DNA from: Aeromonas diversa CDC 2478-85
GTDB taxonomy: Bacteria > Pseudomonadota > Gammaproteobacteria > Enterobacterales > Aeromonadaceae
NCBI RefSeq assembly: GCF_000819805.1
Contig: NZ_CDCE01000037.1
Span: 124,001-188,000, forward strand
Length of the DNA stretch: 64,000 bases
Direction of reading: 5' to 3'
Position 1 is the first letter of the stretch. Every line of letters starts with the position of its first letter. Shown in pieces: positions 57,254 to 64,000 of the stretch. Below the pieces are notes generated by a model. The model searched no databases, was not told the origin of the DNA, and saw only the letters and a program-made list of their open reading frames with translations. A program made the translations under genes and the position numbers.

Positions 57254-57595
57254 ATGGAACTGCTTAATCGCGGGACGCTGCAACAATTAGAGCGGGATAT
57301 CGGCAGCGATATGCTGCCCGTCGTGATCCGGGTCTTTCTCGACGAGGTTGGCCAGCAGCGTAATCAGCTGGGGCCGCTATTGGCTGCAGAAGAGGTGGTG
57401 GCATTGGGGCGTCTGGCGCACAGCATCAAGTCGTCGTGTGGCAGTTATGGCGCCGAGCTCAGCCAGCAGCAGGCAGCGCAGATTGAGCTGCGGTGCCGAA
57501 ACGGTGAGCCTGCTGCGGCCCTCAAGGGCGATGTCACGGCACTCGAACACTCCCTGGCCGAGGTGTTGGCTCAGTTGTCAGAGATGGCGGCCTGA
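57254..57595 (+). CDS. Orphan HPt (histidine phosphotransfer) domain protein
   Basis: A 113-residue four-helix HPt protein. The phosphoacceptor motif is LAHSIKSSCGSYGA (His about residue 55). It has no kinase or receiver domain. Such stand-alone HPt proteins relay phosphate from a hybrid kinase lacking its own HPt; a kinase of exactly that type lies 2.2 kb downstream (59766), beyond yvcK and a FIST gene. Its last 18 bases overlap the 3' end of yvcK on the other strand. Confidence 0.87.
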   Translation: MELLNRGTLQQLERDIGSDMLPVVIRVFLDEVGQQRNQLGPLLAAEEVVALGRLAHSIKSSCGSYGAELSQQQAAQIELRCRNGEPAAALKGDVTALEHSLAEVLAQLSEMAA

Positions 57596-58495
57596 CGGTA
57601 ACGCCTGTAGCCACTGCTCGAGGGCGACTCTGAGCTTTTCCCTGTCATGGCGATGGGGGAGGGCGCTCTCGCCGAGCTCGGTCTCGATCACAGTGCCGGG
57701 CCAGGCGCCACGTCGGCTTCCCGGTGGCGCCAGTACGGCATCGAGACGTCCCCGGCCGAGCTGCGACTCCAGCCAGTGGCACTGGGCTTCCAGATCCAGC
57801 TGACCCGCTGGGCCGGCTTCATCGACCAGATTGGTGATAAAAAGCAGCGGTGCACGGCTCCGCTCTATGGCGCCGGCCAGCTCGGGCATCAGCAGGGGTG
57901 GCATGATGGAGGTGAAAAAACTCCCGGGGCCAAGCAGGATCAGCTCTGCCCGCTGGATCGCCTCGAGGGCCTCGGCAATGGCGGGCACCGGGGGATGCAG
58001 AAATAGGGAGTGAGGAGGGGTGTCGAGTTGATCCACCGATACCTCGCCGATGATGTGGTTGCCACAGGGGGTACGGGCACAGAGATCGGTCGGGTGCTCC
58101 GACATGGGGAGTAACTTGGGCTCGATGTGCAGCATGTCGCTGATGAGCTCGATGGCGTCGAGAGGACGCACGCAAAGGTTATCCAGTGCCAGTAGCATCA
58201 GGTTGCCCAGGTTGTGTCCGGCCAGCTCCCCGTTACCCGCGAAGCGGTACTCGAAGAGCAGGCTGCCCGTGCTGGGGTTGGTAACCAGTTGGTTGAGACA
58301 GTTACGCAGATCTCCCCAGGCGATGCAGGACTGGCTCTTGCGAAGGCGCCCGGTCGAGCCGCCATTGTCAGTGGTGGTGACAATTCCGGTGAGGCGGGGC
58401 CCGAGGAAGGAGAGGGCCGAGAGCACACGGCCCATGCCGTGACCCCCACCGAGGGCAACCACCTGTTTAACCTGTGTCAGCGCGTCAATTGGCAT
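57578..58495 (-). CDS. yvcK: YvcK/CofD-like protein (gluconeogenesis factor family)
   Basis: A 305-residue UDP-sugar-binding protein: N-terminal VVALGGGHGMGRVLSALSFLG (nucleotide-binding loop), VTTTDNGGSTGRLRKS, WGDLRNCLNQL, LILLGPGSFFTSIMPPLL. The family (GlmR/YvcK in Bacillus, YbhK in E. coli) links carbon flux to envelope precursor supply. It lies head to head with the FIST gene and tail to tail with the HPt gene, so it splits an otherwise coherent signalling set. Confidence 0.9.
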   Translation of the reverse strand: MPIDALTQVKQVVALGGGHGMGRVLSALSFLGPRLTGIVTTTDNGGSTGRLRKSQSCIAWGDLRNCLNQLVTNPSTGSLLFEYRFAGNGELAGHNLGNLMLLALDNLCVRPLDAIELISDMLHIEPKLLPMSEHPTDLCARTPCGNHIIGEVSVDQLDTPPHSLFLHPPVPAIAEALEAIQRAELILLGPGSFFTSIMPPLLMPELAGAIERSRAPLLFITNLVDEAGPAGQLDLEAQCHWLESQLGRGRLDAVLAPPGSRRGAWPGTVIETELGESALPHRHDREKLRVALEQWLQALPSGRHL

Positions 58496-58588
58496 CGGAC
58501 TCCTCTCTGCTCAGGGAGATAAGCGAATAATTGGGTGTACATGGAATAATTCTTGCTAGTTCAAGCGTTTGTGCTTGAGGGGTTTATT

Positions 58589-59752
58589 GTGGATTATTTT
58601 ACCGCGCAATCAAATCGAGACTGCTCTATCGCGGCTGCACAGCACCTCATCGAGCAACTTTTGGCCCATAGTGCGGCGATGCCTTCCTTACTGATCCTCT
58701 ACTTTGCCGAGCGTTATGATGCCGAGGTGCTGCGAAGGACCCTGAACGAGGTCTTTCCCGAGAGCCCGTTGATAGGATGTAGCTCTTGCCAAGCGGTGCG
58801 CACCGTCTCACTGGATGAGGTGCCGGTCGCGCTGGCGGCCATCTATGACGAGCAAGGGGCCTACGGGGTTGCCGGAGGCAGTCACACCGAAGGGGATGTG
58901 CGGATGTGGCTGCGCCAAGCCATGGCGGCCTGCGATCGCCCCGGCGAGTTGCCCCAGATGGTGCTGCTTCACACGACTCCGGGGGGCGAGGAGGCGCTGC
59001 TGGCCGAGCTGGATGAGGAGCTTGGCGGAGCGGTTCCCGTGATCGGTGGCTCTGCGGCGGATGATCACCTGCAGGGTCACTGGCGTCTTTTCTGGCAGCG
59101 GCAGACCCTGACCGAAGGGAGTGTGCTGGCGGTGTTTTATCCCAACTGTGAGCTGGTCTTCCAGTTTCATGCCGGCTATCGCCCCACAGAGCACTCCGCC
59201 ATCGCCACTCGCGTCGAAGGACGCGAGATCATCGCGCTGGACCAGCGTCCAGCCGCCGAGGTGTACGGCGAGTGGGTCGGCAATACCCTACCCGAGGGGC
59301 CTGTACTGCATGAGACCACCTTTTTCCCACTGGCTCGGCTCACCGGTAACGTCTACGGCATGCCCTGTTTCAAGCTCTCGCACCCCGAGTCGGTGACGGC
59401 GCGGCGCGGCTTGCGCCTCTTTACCGACGTCAGTGAAGGGGAGCGCCTGGTTTTGATGCAGGGGAGCGAATCCGGAGTCCTCGAGCGCAGTCTGTTGGCC
59501 GCCCGTATCGAGCCTGAATATGGCATGCCCGAGAAGCTGCATCCTATCGGTGCTCTTATCATCTTCTGTGCCGGTTACCGCTATGCCCTGGCTAGCCGTA
59601 TAGACGAGATCATCGGTCATTACAATCAGCGCCTCGAAGGAGTACCTTATCTTATCCCCTTTACCTTCGGTGAGCAGGGGCGTATGCCTCAAGGGGAGTT
59701 GGTACACGGGAATCTCATGATCTCGAGTGTGATTTTTTGCCGCGGCGCGTGA
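58589..59752 (+). CDS. FIST N- and C-domain sensory protein
   Basis: A 387-residue protein from GTG 58589, chosen because GAGGGG sits 6 bases upstream; a TTG frame start 12 codons earlier lacks a site. The FIST_N domain (about 25-215) carries LIGCSSCQAV and VIGGSAADDHLQG. The FIST_C domain (about 220-370) has HPIGALIIFCAGYRYALASR and VPYLIPFTFGEQG. FIST domains are thought to bind small ligands such as amino acids and to feed signal-transduction partners. It lies 13 bases before the hybrid kinase, which is the probable partner. Confidence 0.88.
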   Translation: MDYFTAQSNRDCSIAAAQHLIEQLLAHSAAMPSLLILYFAERYDAEVLRRTLNEVFPESPLIGCSSCQAVRTVSLDEVPVALAAIYDEQGAYGVAGGSHTEGDVRMWLRQAMAACDRPGELPQMVLLHTTPGGEEALLAELDEELGGAVPVIGGSAADDHLQGHWRLFWQRQTLTEGSVLAVFYPNCELVFQFHAGYRPTEHSAIATRVEGREIIALDQRPAAEVYGEWVGNTLPEGPVLHETTFFPLARLTGNVYGMPCFKLSHPESVTARRGLRLFTDVSEGERLVLMQGSESGVLERSLLAARIEPEYGMPEKLHPIGALIIFCAGYRYALASRIDEIIGHYNQRLEGVPYLIPFTFGEQGRMPQGELVHGNLMISSVIFCRGA

Positions 59753-59765
59753 AACCGAGGAGCGG

Positions 59766-61853
59766 ATGACCCATCACGATTCATTGGAAATGCTGGGGGA
59801 GCGATTACAGGCGACCCTGGCTGAGTTGGCACGCACTCAAGAGCGGGAATCCCACTATCGTAGTGAGTCCGATACCCTGCTCAAGGGGGTTGCCGCGCTG
59901 GCGGATGCACAAGATCTGGATGCCGTGCTGGCCGGTCTTATCGGAGCCTTGCAGCCTTTCATCGGGTTTGAGGCGGCCACAGTGCTTACTGTGGGGCCGA
60001 GCGTCTGCACTCCTATCTTCAGCTCACAGGGTGACCATACGCCAACCTGTTGGCCCTTGGGGCGCGCCTTTGAGCGCGCCTTGGCAGGGGAGACCCTGGT
60101 GCTCTATGAACCTGCCCTGCTACCGGATTTCCTTCCCGTTGCGCATGACGCCAGATGGCGCAGTGTCCTGGTGACCGGTCTCACTGTGCCGGGCTTTGAG
60201 GGGCTGCTGCTCTGTCGCCACAGCCGCCAGGGGGCGCTCGATCTCAAGAGTAAGGCTGCCTTGCAGCGGTGCCGGCCGCTCATCTCCCAGGCGCTGGTCA
60301 ATATCGCGTATCGCAGCCGCTTGCAGGATCAGGTCAGGCTAAAAACCCAGGCGTTGCAACTGAGCAAGGCGCGTTTTCGCAGCTTTGCGGGCATGGCGTC
60401 GGACTGGTTCTGGGAGTGTGATGCCGAGCATCGGCTGCGCTATATCTCGACCCCGGATCAGAAAGAGGCGGCCTTGAGCCAAAACCTGGTGGGAATGAGT
60501 CTGCTGGAGTTGCCCCTGATCCCCCATGAAGGGGAGCCGGATTATCATCAGCTGCTGGGACGTCTCGAGCCGGTGCGTGGCCTGCGGGCCGCCCTGCGGC
60601 GCAAAGAGGGGCTGGTCTGGCTGGAGATCAACGCCGCACCGGGTTTCGATGAGGCCGGTCGATTCGTTGGTTATCGAGGAACGGCCAGGGATATCAGTCC
60701 CCAGATCCGCCGCGAGCTGGAGCTGGCGGCGGCGCGTGATTCGGCGCAGGCGGCGAGCCTTGCCAAGTCGCGTTTTCTGGCCATGATGACCCACGAGATA
60801 CGCTCTCCCATGAATGCCGTGCTGGGGATGCTGGACTTGTTGCAAAGCGCCCCTCTGGGGGGGGATCAGCGCGCCTTGTTGGGCCATGCGACCCACTCGG
60901 CCAAGTTGCTGCAGACCATCATCGATGATGTCCTCGATCTCTCCAAGATCGAGTCGGGTACCTTACAGATCCACTGTGAGGAGATGGACATTCGAGCCCT
61001 TTGCCAGCTCAACCTGGCCTCCTTCTATCGCCAGGGGGAGGAGAAGGGGGTCGCCATTACCCTCACCGTCGCCCCTGCGGTACCAGAGCATCTGTTCGGC
61101 GATCCGGTGCGGATCTCCCAACTCATCGGTAACCTGGTGGGTAATGCCCTGAAGTTTACCGAGCGAGGAGAGATTGCTATCACGCTGGATTGGCGCCGTG
61201 AGCGCCTCTGTGTGGCGGTGGAAGACAGCGGGATCGGTATCGAGGAGTCGCAAGTCGAGCGACTGTTTGAGCCGTTCGTGCAAGGGGACAACTCGGCCTC
61301 ACGCAGTTATGCAGGGGCGGGATTGGGGTTGGCCATTTGCAAACGTCTGGTACACCAGATGGGGGGGGAGATCGGTGTGCTGAGTACCCTTGGCCAGGGA
61401 AGCCGTTTTTGGTTCGAACTGCCCGGCCTGGCGCTGCCGTGCGAGCATCACGCCAGTGAGCCTGAACCCGACGGGCCGATACGCCCGCTCGATATCCTGG
61501 TGGTTGAGGATAATAGGGTTAACCAACTGGTGGTCTCTCTGATGTTGCAGAGACTGGTTGCCGGGGTGCGCCTGTGCGATAGCGGGGTGGCGGCCCTGGA
61601 GCAGGTCGCCTTGGTGAGGCCCGATCTCATCTTCATGGATATGCGGATGCCACAGATGGACGGGCTTGAGGCCACACGTCGGCTGCGTCGCTTGGGGTAT
61701 GACGGCGTCATCGTCGCCCTGACGGCCAATGCCATGTCTGACGACAGGTCCGCCTGCCTTGCCGCCGGTATGGATCATTTCCTGGCCAAACCCATCAGCC
61801 TCTCTCAGCTGCGGCACTGTATCGATGCCTACTTTCCCGGCTCAGGCGGATAA
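59766..61853 (+). CDS. Hybrid sensor histidine kinase (GAF/PAS-HisKA-HATPase-REC)
   Basis: A 695-residue protein. An N-terminal coiled coil and GAF-like domain (about 1-190) are followed by a PAS domain (about 205-320: [21 protein letters not shown]), HisKA with [20 protein letters not shown] (His about 345), HATPase with [14 protein letters not shown] and [12 protein letters not shown], and a C-terminal receiver with [15 protein letters not shown] (Asp about 625). There is no membrane segment, so it is probably a cytosolic sensor working with the upstream FIST protein. It lacks an HPt domain; the HPt protein at 57254 is the obvious relay candidate. Confidence 0.92.
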   Translation: MTHHDSLEMLGERLQATLAELARTQERESHYRSESDTLLKGVAALADAQDLDAVLAGLIGALQPFIGFEAATVLTVGPSVCTPIFSSQGDHTPTCWPLGRAFERALAGETLVLYEPALLPDFLPVAHDARWRSVLVTGLTVPGFEGLLLCRHSRQGALDLKSKAALQRCRPLISQALVNIAYRSRLQDQVRLKTQALQLSKARFRSFAGMASDWFWECDAEHRLRYISTPDQKEAALSQNLVGMSLLELPLIPHEGEPDYHQLLGRLEPVRGLRAALRRKEGLVWLEINAAPGFDEAGRFVGYRGTARDISPQIRRELELAAARDSAQAASLAKSRFLAMMTHEIRSPMNAVLGMLDLLQSAPLGGDQRALLGHATHSAKLLQTIIDDVLDLSKIESGTLQIHCEEMDIRALCQLNLASFYRQGEEKGVAITLTVAPAVPEHLFGDPVRISQLIGNLVGNALKFTERGEIAITLDWRRERLCVAVEDSGIGIEESQVERLFEPFVQGDNSASRSYAGAGLGLAICKRLVHQMGGEIGVLSTLGQGSRFWFELPGLALPCEHHASEPEPDGPIRPLDILVVEDNRVNQLVVSLMLQRLVAGVRLCDSGVAALEQVALVRPDLIFMDMRMPQMDGLEATRRLRRLGYDGVIVALTANAMSDDRSACLAAGMDHFLAKPISLSQLRHCIDAYFPGSGG

Positions 61854-61882
61854 AAAAAAGGTCAACCTGAATCAGGTTGACC
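61852..61882. terminator. Perfect-palindrome terminator between hybrid kinase and the Lon-domain gene
   Basis: GGTCAACCTGA-A-TCAGGTTGACC (61860-61882), with eight A before it, so on the minus strand it ends in a U run; the plus tail AATTCTT is weaker. A second small hairpin TCTTCAG-N5-CTGAAGA follows at 61886-61904. Confidence 0.8.
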
Positions 61883-62011
61883 AATTCTTCAGCATAACTG
61901 AAGAGAGCACGGGATAAATCGGGTTGTTCCTACTATATGAAAAAGTCGTGCCAACTTTTTCTCTTGTATTTTCCCGTTGTTTTGTCGTTTTTATGAGCGA
62001 ATCGTTGCATA

Positions 62012-62054
62012 TTGCGAAATTCTTACGTCGCAAAATGCGATAATTGCATTTTGC
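62012..62054. repeat. Cluster of inverted repeats downstream of the Lon-domain gene
   Basis: TTGCGA...TCGCAA (62012-62032) overlaps GCAAAATGC-N7-GCATTTTGC (62030-62054, perfect). No T run follows on either strand. Function unknown. Confidence 0.5.
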
Positions 62055-62062
62055 ATTGCTCG

Positions 62063-62638
62063 TCAGGGCGTGATGAGCTTGTGCAAGAACTGTCTGGCGG
62101 CATCGCTGTTTTGCTTGGCGATGAGTCCCTGTTTCTCTTGCACCGGCATCGGCAGCAGCTCCAACCAGCGCTGGCAAATCCAGGCAGCATCCTCGTAGCG
62201 TTTCTCGGGATAGAGTTCATCGAGCTCGGGATACTGGGCAAAGATGTCTTGCAGCCGGGTGACCAAGACCTCGTCGCTGTTATCTGAGGTGAGTCTCGGC
62301 CAGTTGGGCAGCGGCTCGACCTGAGCGCGCTTGATCCCACGCTCGTCGGTGTGCAGCTGATGGATGCTAAAGCGCTCCAGTCCAAGCACAGTCACACCGA
62401 GCAGGCCATCGTTGAGGGTGTAGAAGTCGATCACCTTCACCCTGGTGCCCACCGGTAAGATGCGACCGGAGAGGCCGGTAGCCGTGTTCTCTTCCATCAC
62501 TATGCCAAAGCCGCGATCGTCTATCAGAGACTCCTTGAGCATCTCGATATGATTCGGCTCGAACAGCCGCAGCGGAAGTTTCCCCCCCGGCAGTATGTGC
62601 GAGGGCAGGGGGAAGAGGGCGATAGATTGTTGTGCCAT
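62063..62638 (-). CDS. Lon substrate-binding (LON-SB) domain protein
   Basis: A 191-residue protein consisting of the N-terminal substrate-binding domain of Lon protease alone: IALFPLPSHILPGGKLPLRLFEP at the start (in parts), GFGIVM, PVGTRVKVIDFYTLNDGLLGVTVLG. There is no AAA+ or protease domain. Such stand-alone proteins are common in Vibrio and Aeromonas; their role is unknown, possibly adaptor-like. GGGAGA lies upstream of the ATG at 62638. Confidence 0.9.
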   Translation of the reverse strand: MAQQSIALFPLPSHILPGGKLPLRLFEPNHIEMLKESLIDDRGFGIVMEENTATGLSGRILPVGTRVKVIDFYTLNDGLLGVTVLGLERFSIHQLHTDERGIKRAQVEPLPNWPRLTSDNSDEVLVTRLQDIFAQYPELDELYPEKRYEDAAWICQRWLELLPMPVQEKQGLIAKQNSDAARQFLHKLITP

Positions 62639-62699
62639 GATGCGGTCTCCCTGTCTGAAGCTGTGTCAAACAGGACTTTGCAGCTGGCGTGCCAAGAAA

Positions 62700-62722
62700 T
62701 AAAAAACGGGCACAAGGCCCGT
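62700..62722 (-). terminator. Terminator after the NarL-type regulator gene
   Basis: Read on minus, ACGGGC-CTTGT-GCCCGT (62722-62706) is followed by a U run (A7 at 62700-62706 on plus). Confidence 0.9.
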
Positions 62723-62743
62723 CTTATCGCTCTGTGAGGGTGC

Positions 62744-63382
62744 TTATTGGCGCTGCTCGAGATACATTACAGCCGCCTCAACACGGCTCTGGGCCTCGAG
62801 TTTCTTCAGGAGACTCTTCACGTGCACCTTGACCGTACCTTCCGAAATGTGGAGGACAGAGGCGACCTGTTTGTTGGAGAGTCCCTTTGCAATTTCGCGA
62901 AGGATTTGCATTTCGCGACGCGTCAGGCTCTCCAGTTTCTCCTGCAGGTGGTCAGTCTCATAGAGGTTCTCCAGGTAGGGGCGCAGGGGCTCGCTCAGGA
63001 TCTGCTTGCCACTCATCACCTCCTCGAGCTGCGCCAGCAGGAGCTCGGGCTCTGTGTCCTTGAGCAGATAGCCGTCGGCACCGGCCTTGAGCAGGGCCAC
63101 CACATCCTGGCGTGAGTCGGAGACGGTGAGGATCACCACCCGGGAGGTGATCTCTTCGGCACGAAGGGCACGAAGGGTATCGAGACCGGAGAGCCCTTTC
63201 ATATTGAGATCGAGCAGGATCAGGTCCGGCTCAGATTCACGAGCCATGGCGATGGCGTCGGCGCCGTTGGCCGCCTCGCCGGTCACCTCGAAGTTCTCTT
63301 CCAGTGAGAGCAGCTGCACAATCCCTTTGCGCATCAGGGGATGGTCATCTACGACCAGAATGGAATAGTTGAAATCGTCCAT
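62744..63382 (-). CDS. narL: NarL/NarP-type nitrate/nitrite response regulator
   Basis: Response regulator of 212 residues: receiver with VVDDHPLMRKGIVQLL and phospho-Asp in LILLDLNMKGLSGLDTL (about residue 58), ADGYLLKDTEPE, then a LuxR-type HTH (SLTRREMQILREIAKGLSNKQVA, GTVKVHVKSLLKKL). The HTH and the SRVEAAV end are nearer to NarL than NarP, but the two are hard to separate by eye. It would control nitrate respiration genes. The start overlaps the sensor stop by one base (TGATG on minus). Confidence 0.85.
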   Translation of the reverse strand: MDDFNYSILVVDDHPLMRKGIVQLLSLEENFEVTGEAANGADAIAMARESEPDLILLDLNMKGLSGLDTLRALRAEEITSRVVILTVSDSRQDVVALLKAGADGYLLKDTEPELLLAQLEEVMSGKQILSEPLRPYLENLYETDHLQEKLESLTRREMQILREIAKGLSNKQVASVLHISEGTVKVHVKSLLKKLEAQSRVEAAVMYLEQRQ

Positions 63383-64000
63383 CAGGGTTCTCTTGTCTGC
63401 AAAACGGGAAAAATAAGGTGCACACAGGTTCCTTGGGGAGTGCGATCACTGATGCTCAGCTGTCCATGCAGCTTGCTAGCCCGCTCGTTCATGATGCTCA
63501 GACCGTAGTGATTTACAGCGGATCTGGATGAGCCTATGCCCACTCCGTCATCGGTCACTTGAACCTGGATAGTACCATCGGAGAGGGTTTCGCACCTAAC
63601 ATCAATCACCTGGGCATTGGCGTGTTTGATCGCATTGAGAACTGCCTCACGAATGAGCTGCAATATGTGAATGTGCTGGCCGGCCTCGAGATCGTTGCTC
63701 GACAGGCGGTAGTCGAGTTCGATGCGAGCCTGGGTCTGGGGCTTGAGCTGCTCGAGCATCACGGCAATGGCCTCGCCCAGATCCAAATCCCCTATGGTGA
63801 GGCGGAAGGTGCCCAGCAGCTCCCGCAGCTGGGTATAGGCGTTGCCGAGCCCCTCATCGATCTGCTGCATCGCCTGCTCGGCCTTCTGGGTCTGCCCCTT
63901 GGCAAAAGAGCGCTTGAGCAGAGTGGCCTGGATCTTGAGGTAGGAGAGGGCCTGTGCCAGGGAGTCGTGCAGTTCGCGGGCGATGACGGCGCGCTCCTCC
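63382..64000 (-). CDS. NarX/NarQ-type nitrate/nitrite sensor kinase (C-terminal part, cut by window end)
   Basis: C-terminal 205 residues of a histidine kinase. Continuing the minus frame to the window edge gives the H-box EERAVIARELHDSLAQALSY and then LKIQATLLKRS, nearly as in E. coli NarQ. NAIKHANAQ (N-box) and DDGVGIGSS (ATP site) follow. The N-terminal sensor and HAMP regions lie outside the window. It is coupled to the regulator gene. Whether it should be called NarX or NarQ needs the missing part. Confidence 0.88.
   Translation of the reverse strand, partial: EERAVIARELHDSLAQALSYLKIQATLLKRSFAKGQTQKAEQAMQQIDEGLGNAYTQLRELLGTFRLTIGDLDLGEAIAVMLEQLKPQTQARIELDYRLSSNDLEAGQHIHILQLIREAVLNAIKHANAQVIDVRCETLSDGTIQVQVTDDGVGIGSSRSAVNHYGLSIMNERASKLHGQLSISDRTPQGTCVHLIFPVLQTREP

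Overview
The window is a stretch of gammaproteobacterial chromosome that looks like an Aeromonas, and specifically one that carries a surface (S-) layer. The housekeeping neighbourhoods (purM|upp, hda, aceBA, suhB, zapA-6S RNA, ygfB-ubiH-ubiI, gcvTHP, flrABC, narL) are of the Aeromonas/Vibrio type. The S-layer block resembles the vapA/ahsA loci described in A. salmonicida and A. hydrophila. The species is an inference, made without any database search.

Layout. 1-6252: purM (5' part), upp, a DUF2066 protein, hda, and the glyoxylate shunt genes aceBA. 6971-9349: suhB and the MFS transporter emrD. 9407-13160: 6S RNA, zapA, ygfB, ubiH, ubiI. 13518-18072: the glycine cleavage genes gcvT, gcvH, gcvP. 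18361-51440: a large surface-polysaccharide and S-layer locus. 51573-52199: yceH. 52339-56232: the polar flagellar regulators flrA, flrB, flrC. 56305-61853: a Nif3/YbgI protein, an orphan HPt protein, yvcK, a FIST sensor and a hybrid histidine kinase. 62063-64000: a Lon substrate-binding-domain protein and a NarL-type regulator with its sensor kinase (cut by the window end).

The centrepiece is 18.4-51.4 kb. It opens with a JUMPstart/ops element, the signature of RfaH-controlled surface-polysaccharide operons. Then come rmlBDAC (dTDP-L-rhamnose) and wzm, the permease of an O-antigen ABC exporter. Only 8 bases after wzm starts a complete type II secretion set in the order E-F-G-H-I-J-K-L-M-N(C)-D, followed by a Cys-free, His-free, Ala-rich secreted protein that is almost certainly the S-layer subunit. 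After that come an acetyltransferase and wzt, the ATPase partner of wzm, now 12.6 kb away from it. So the S-layer and its exporter sit inside the O-antigen exporter operon. This fits the known dependence of Aeromonas S-layers on O-polysaccharide for anchoring.

Behind wzt lie a sulfotransferase, a two-domain glycosyltransferase, an AT-rich GT-C-like membrane protein, and cysD-cysN-SLC13 permease-cysC (sulfate uptake and PAPS synthesis). These are followed by a GT2 enzyme and a WbpV/WbpL/WbpM-like initiation module. Together they suggest that the surface polysaccharide is sulfated from a locally encoded PAPS supply. That is the main untested prediction from this window.
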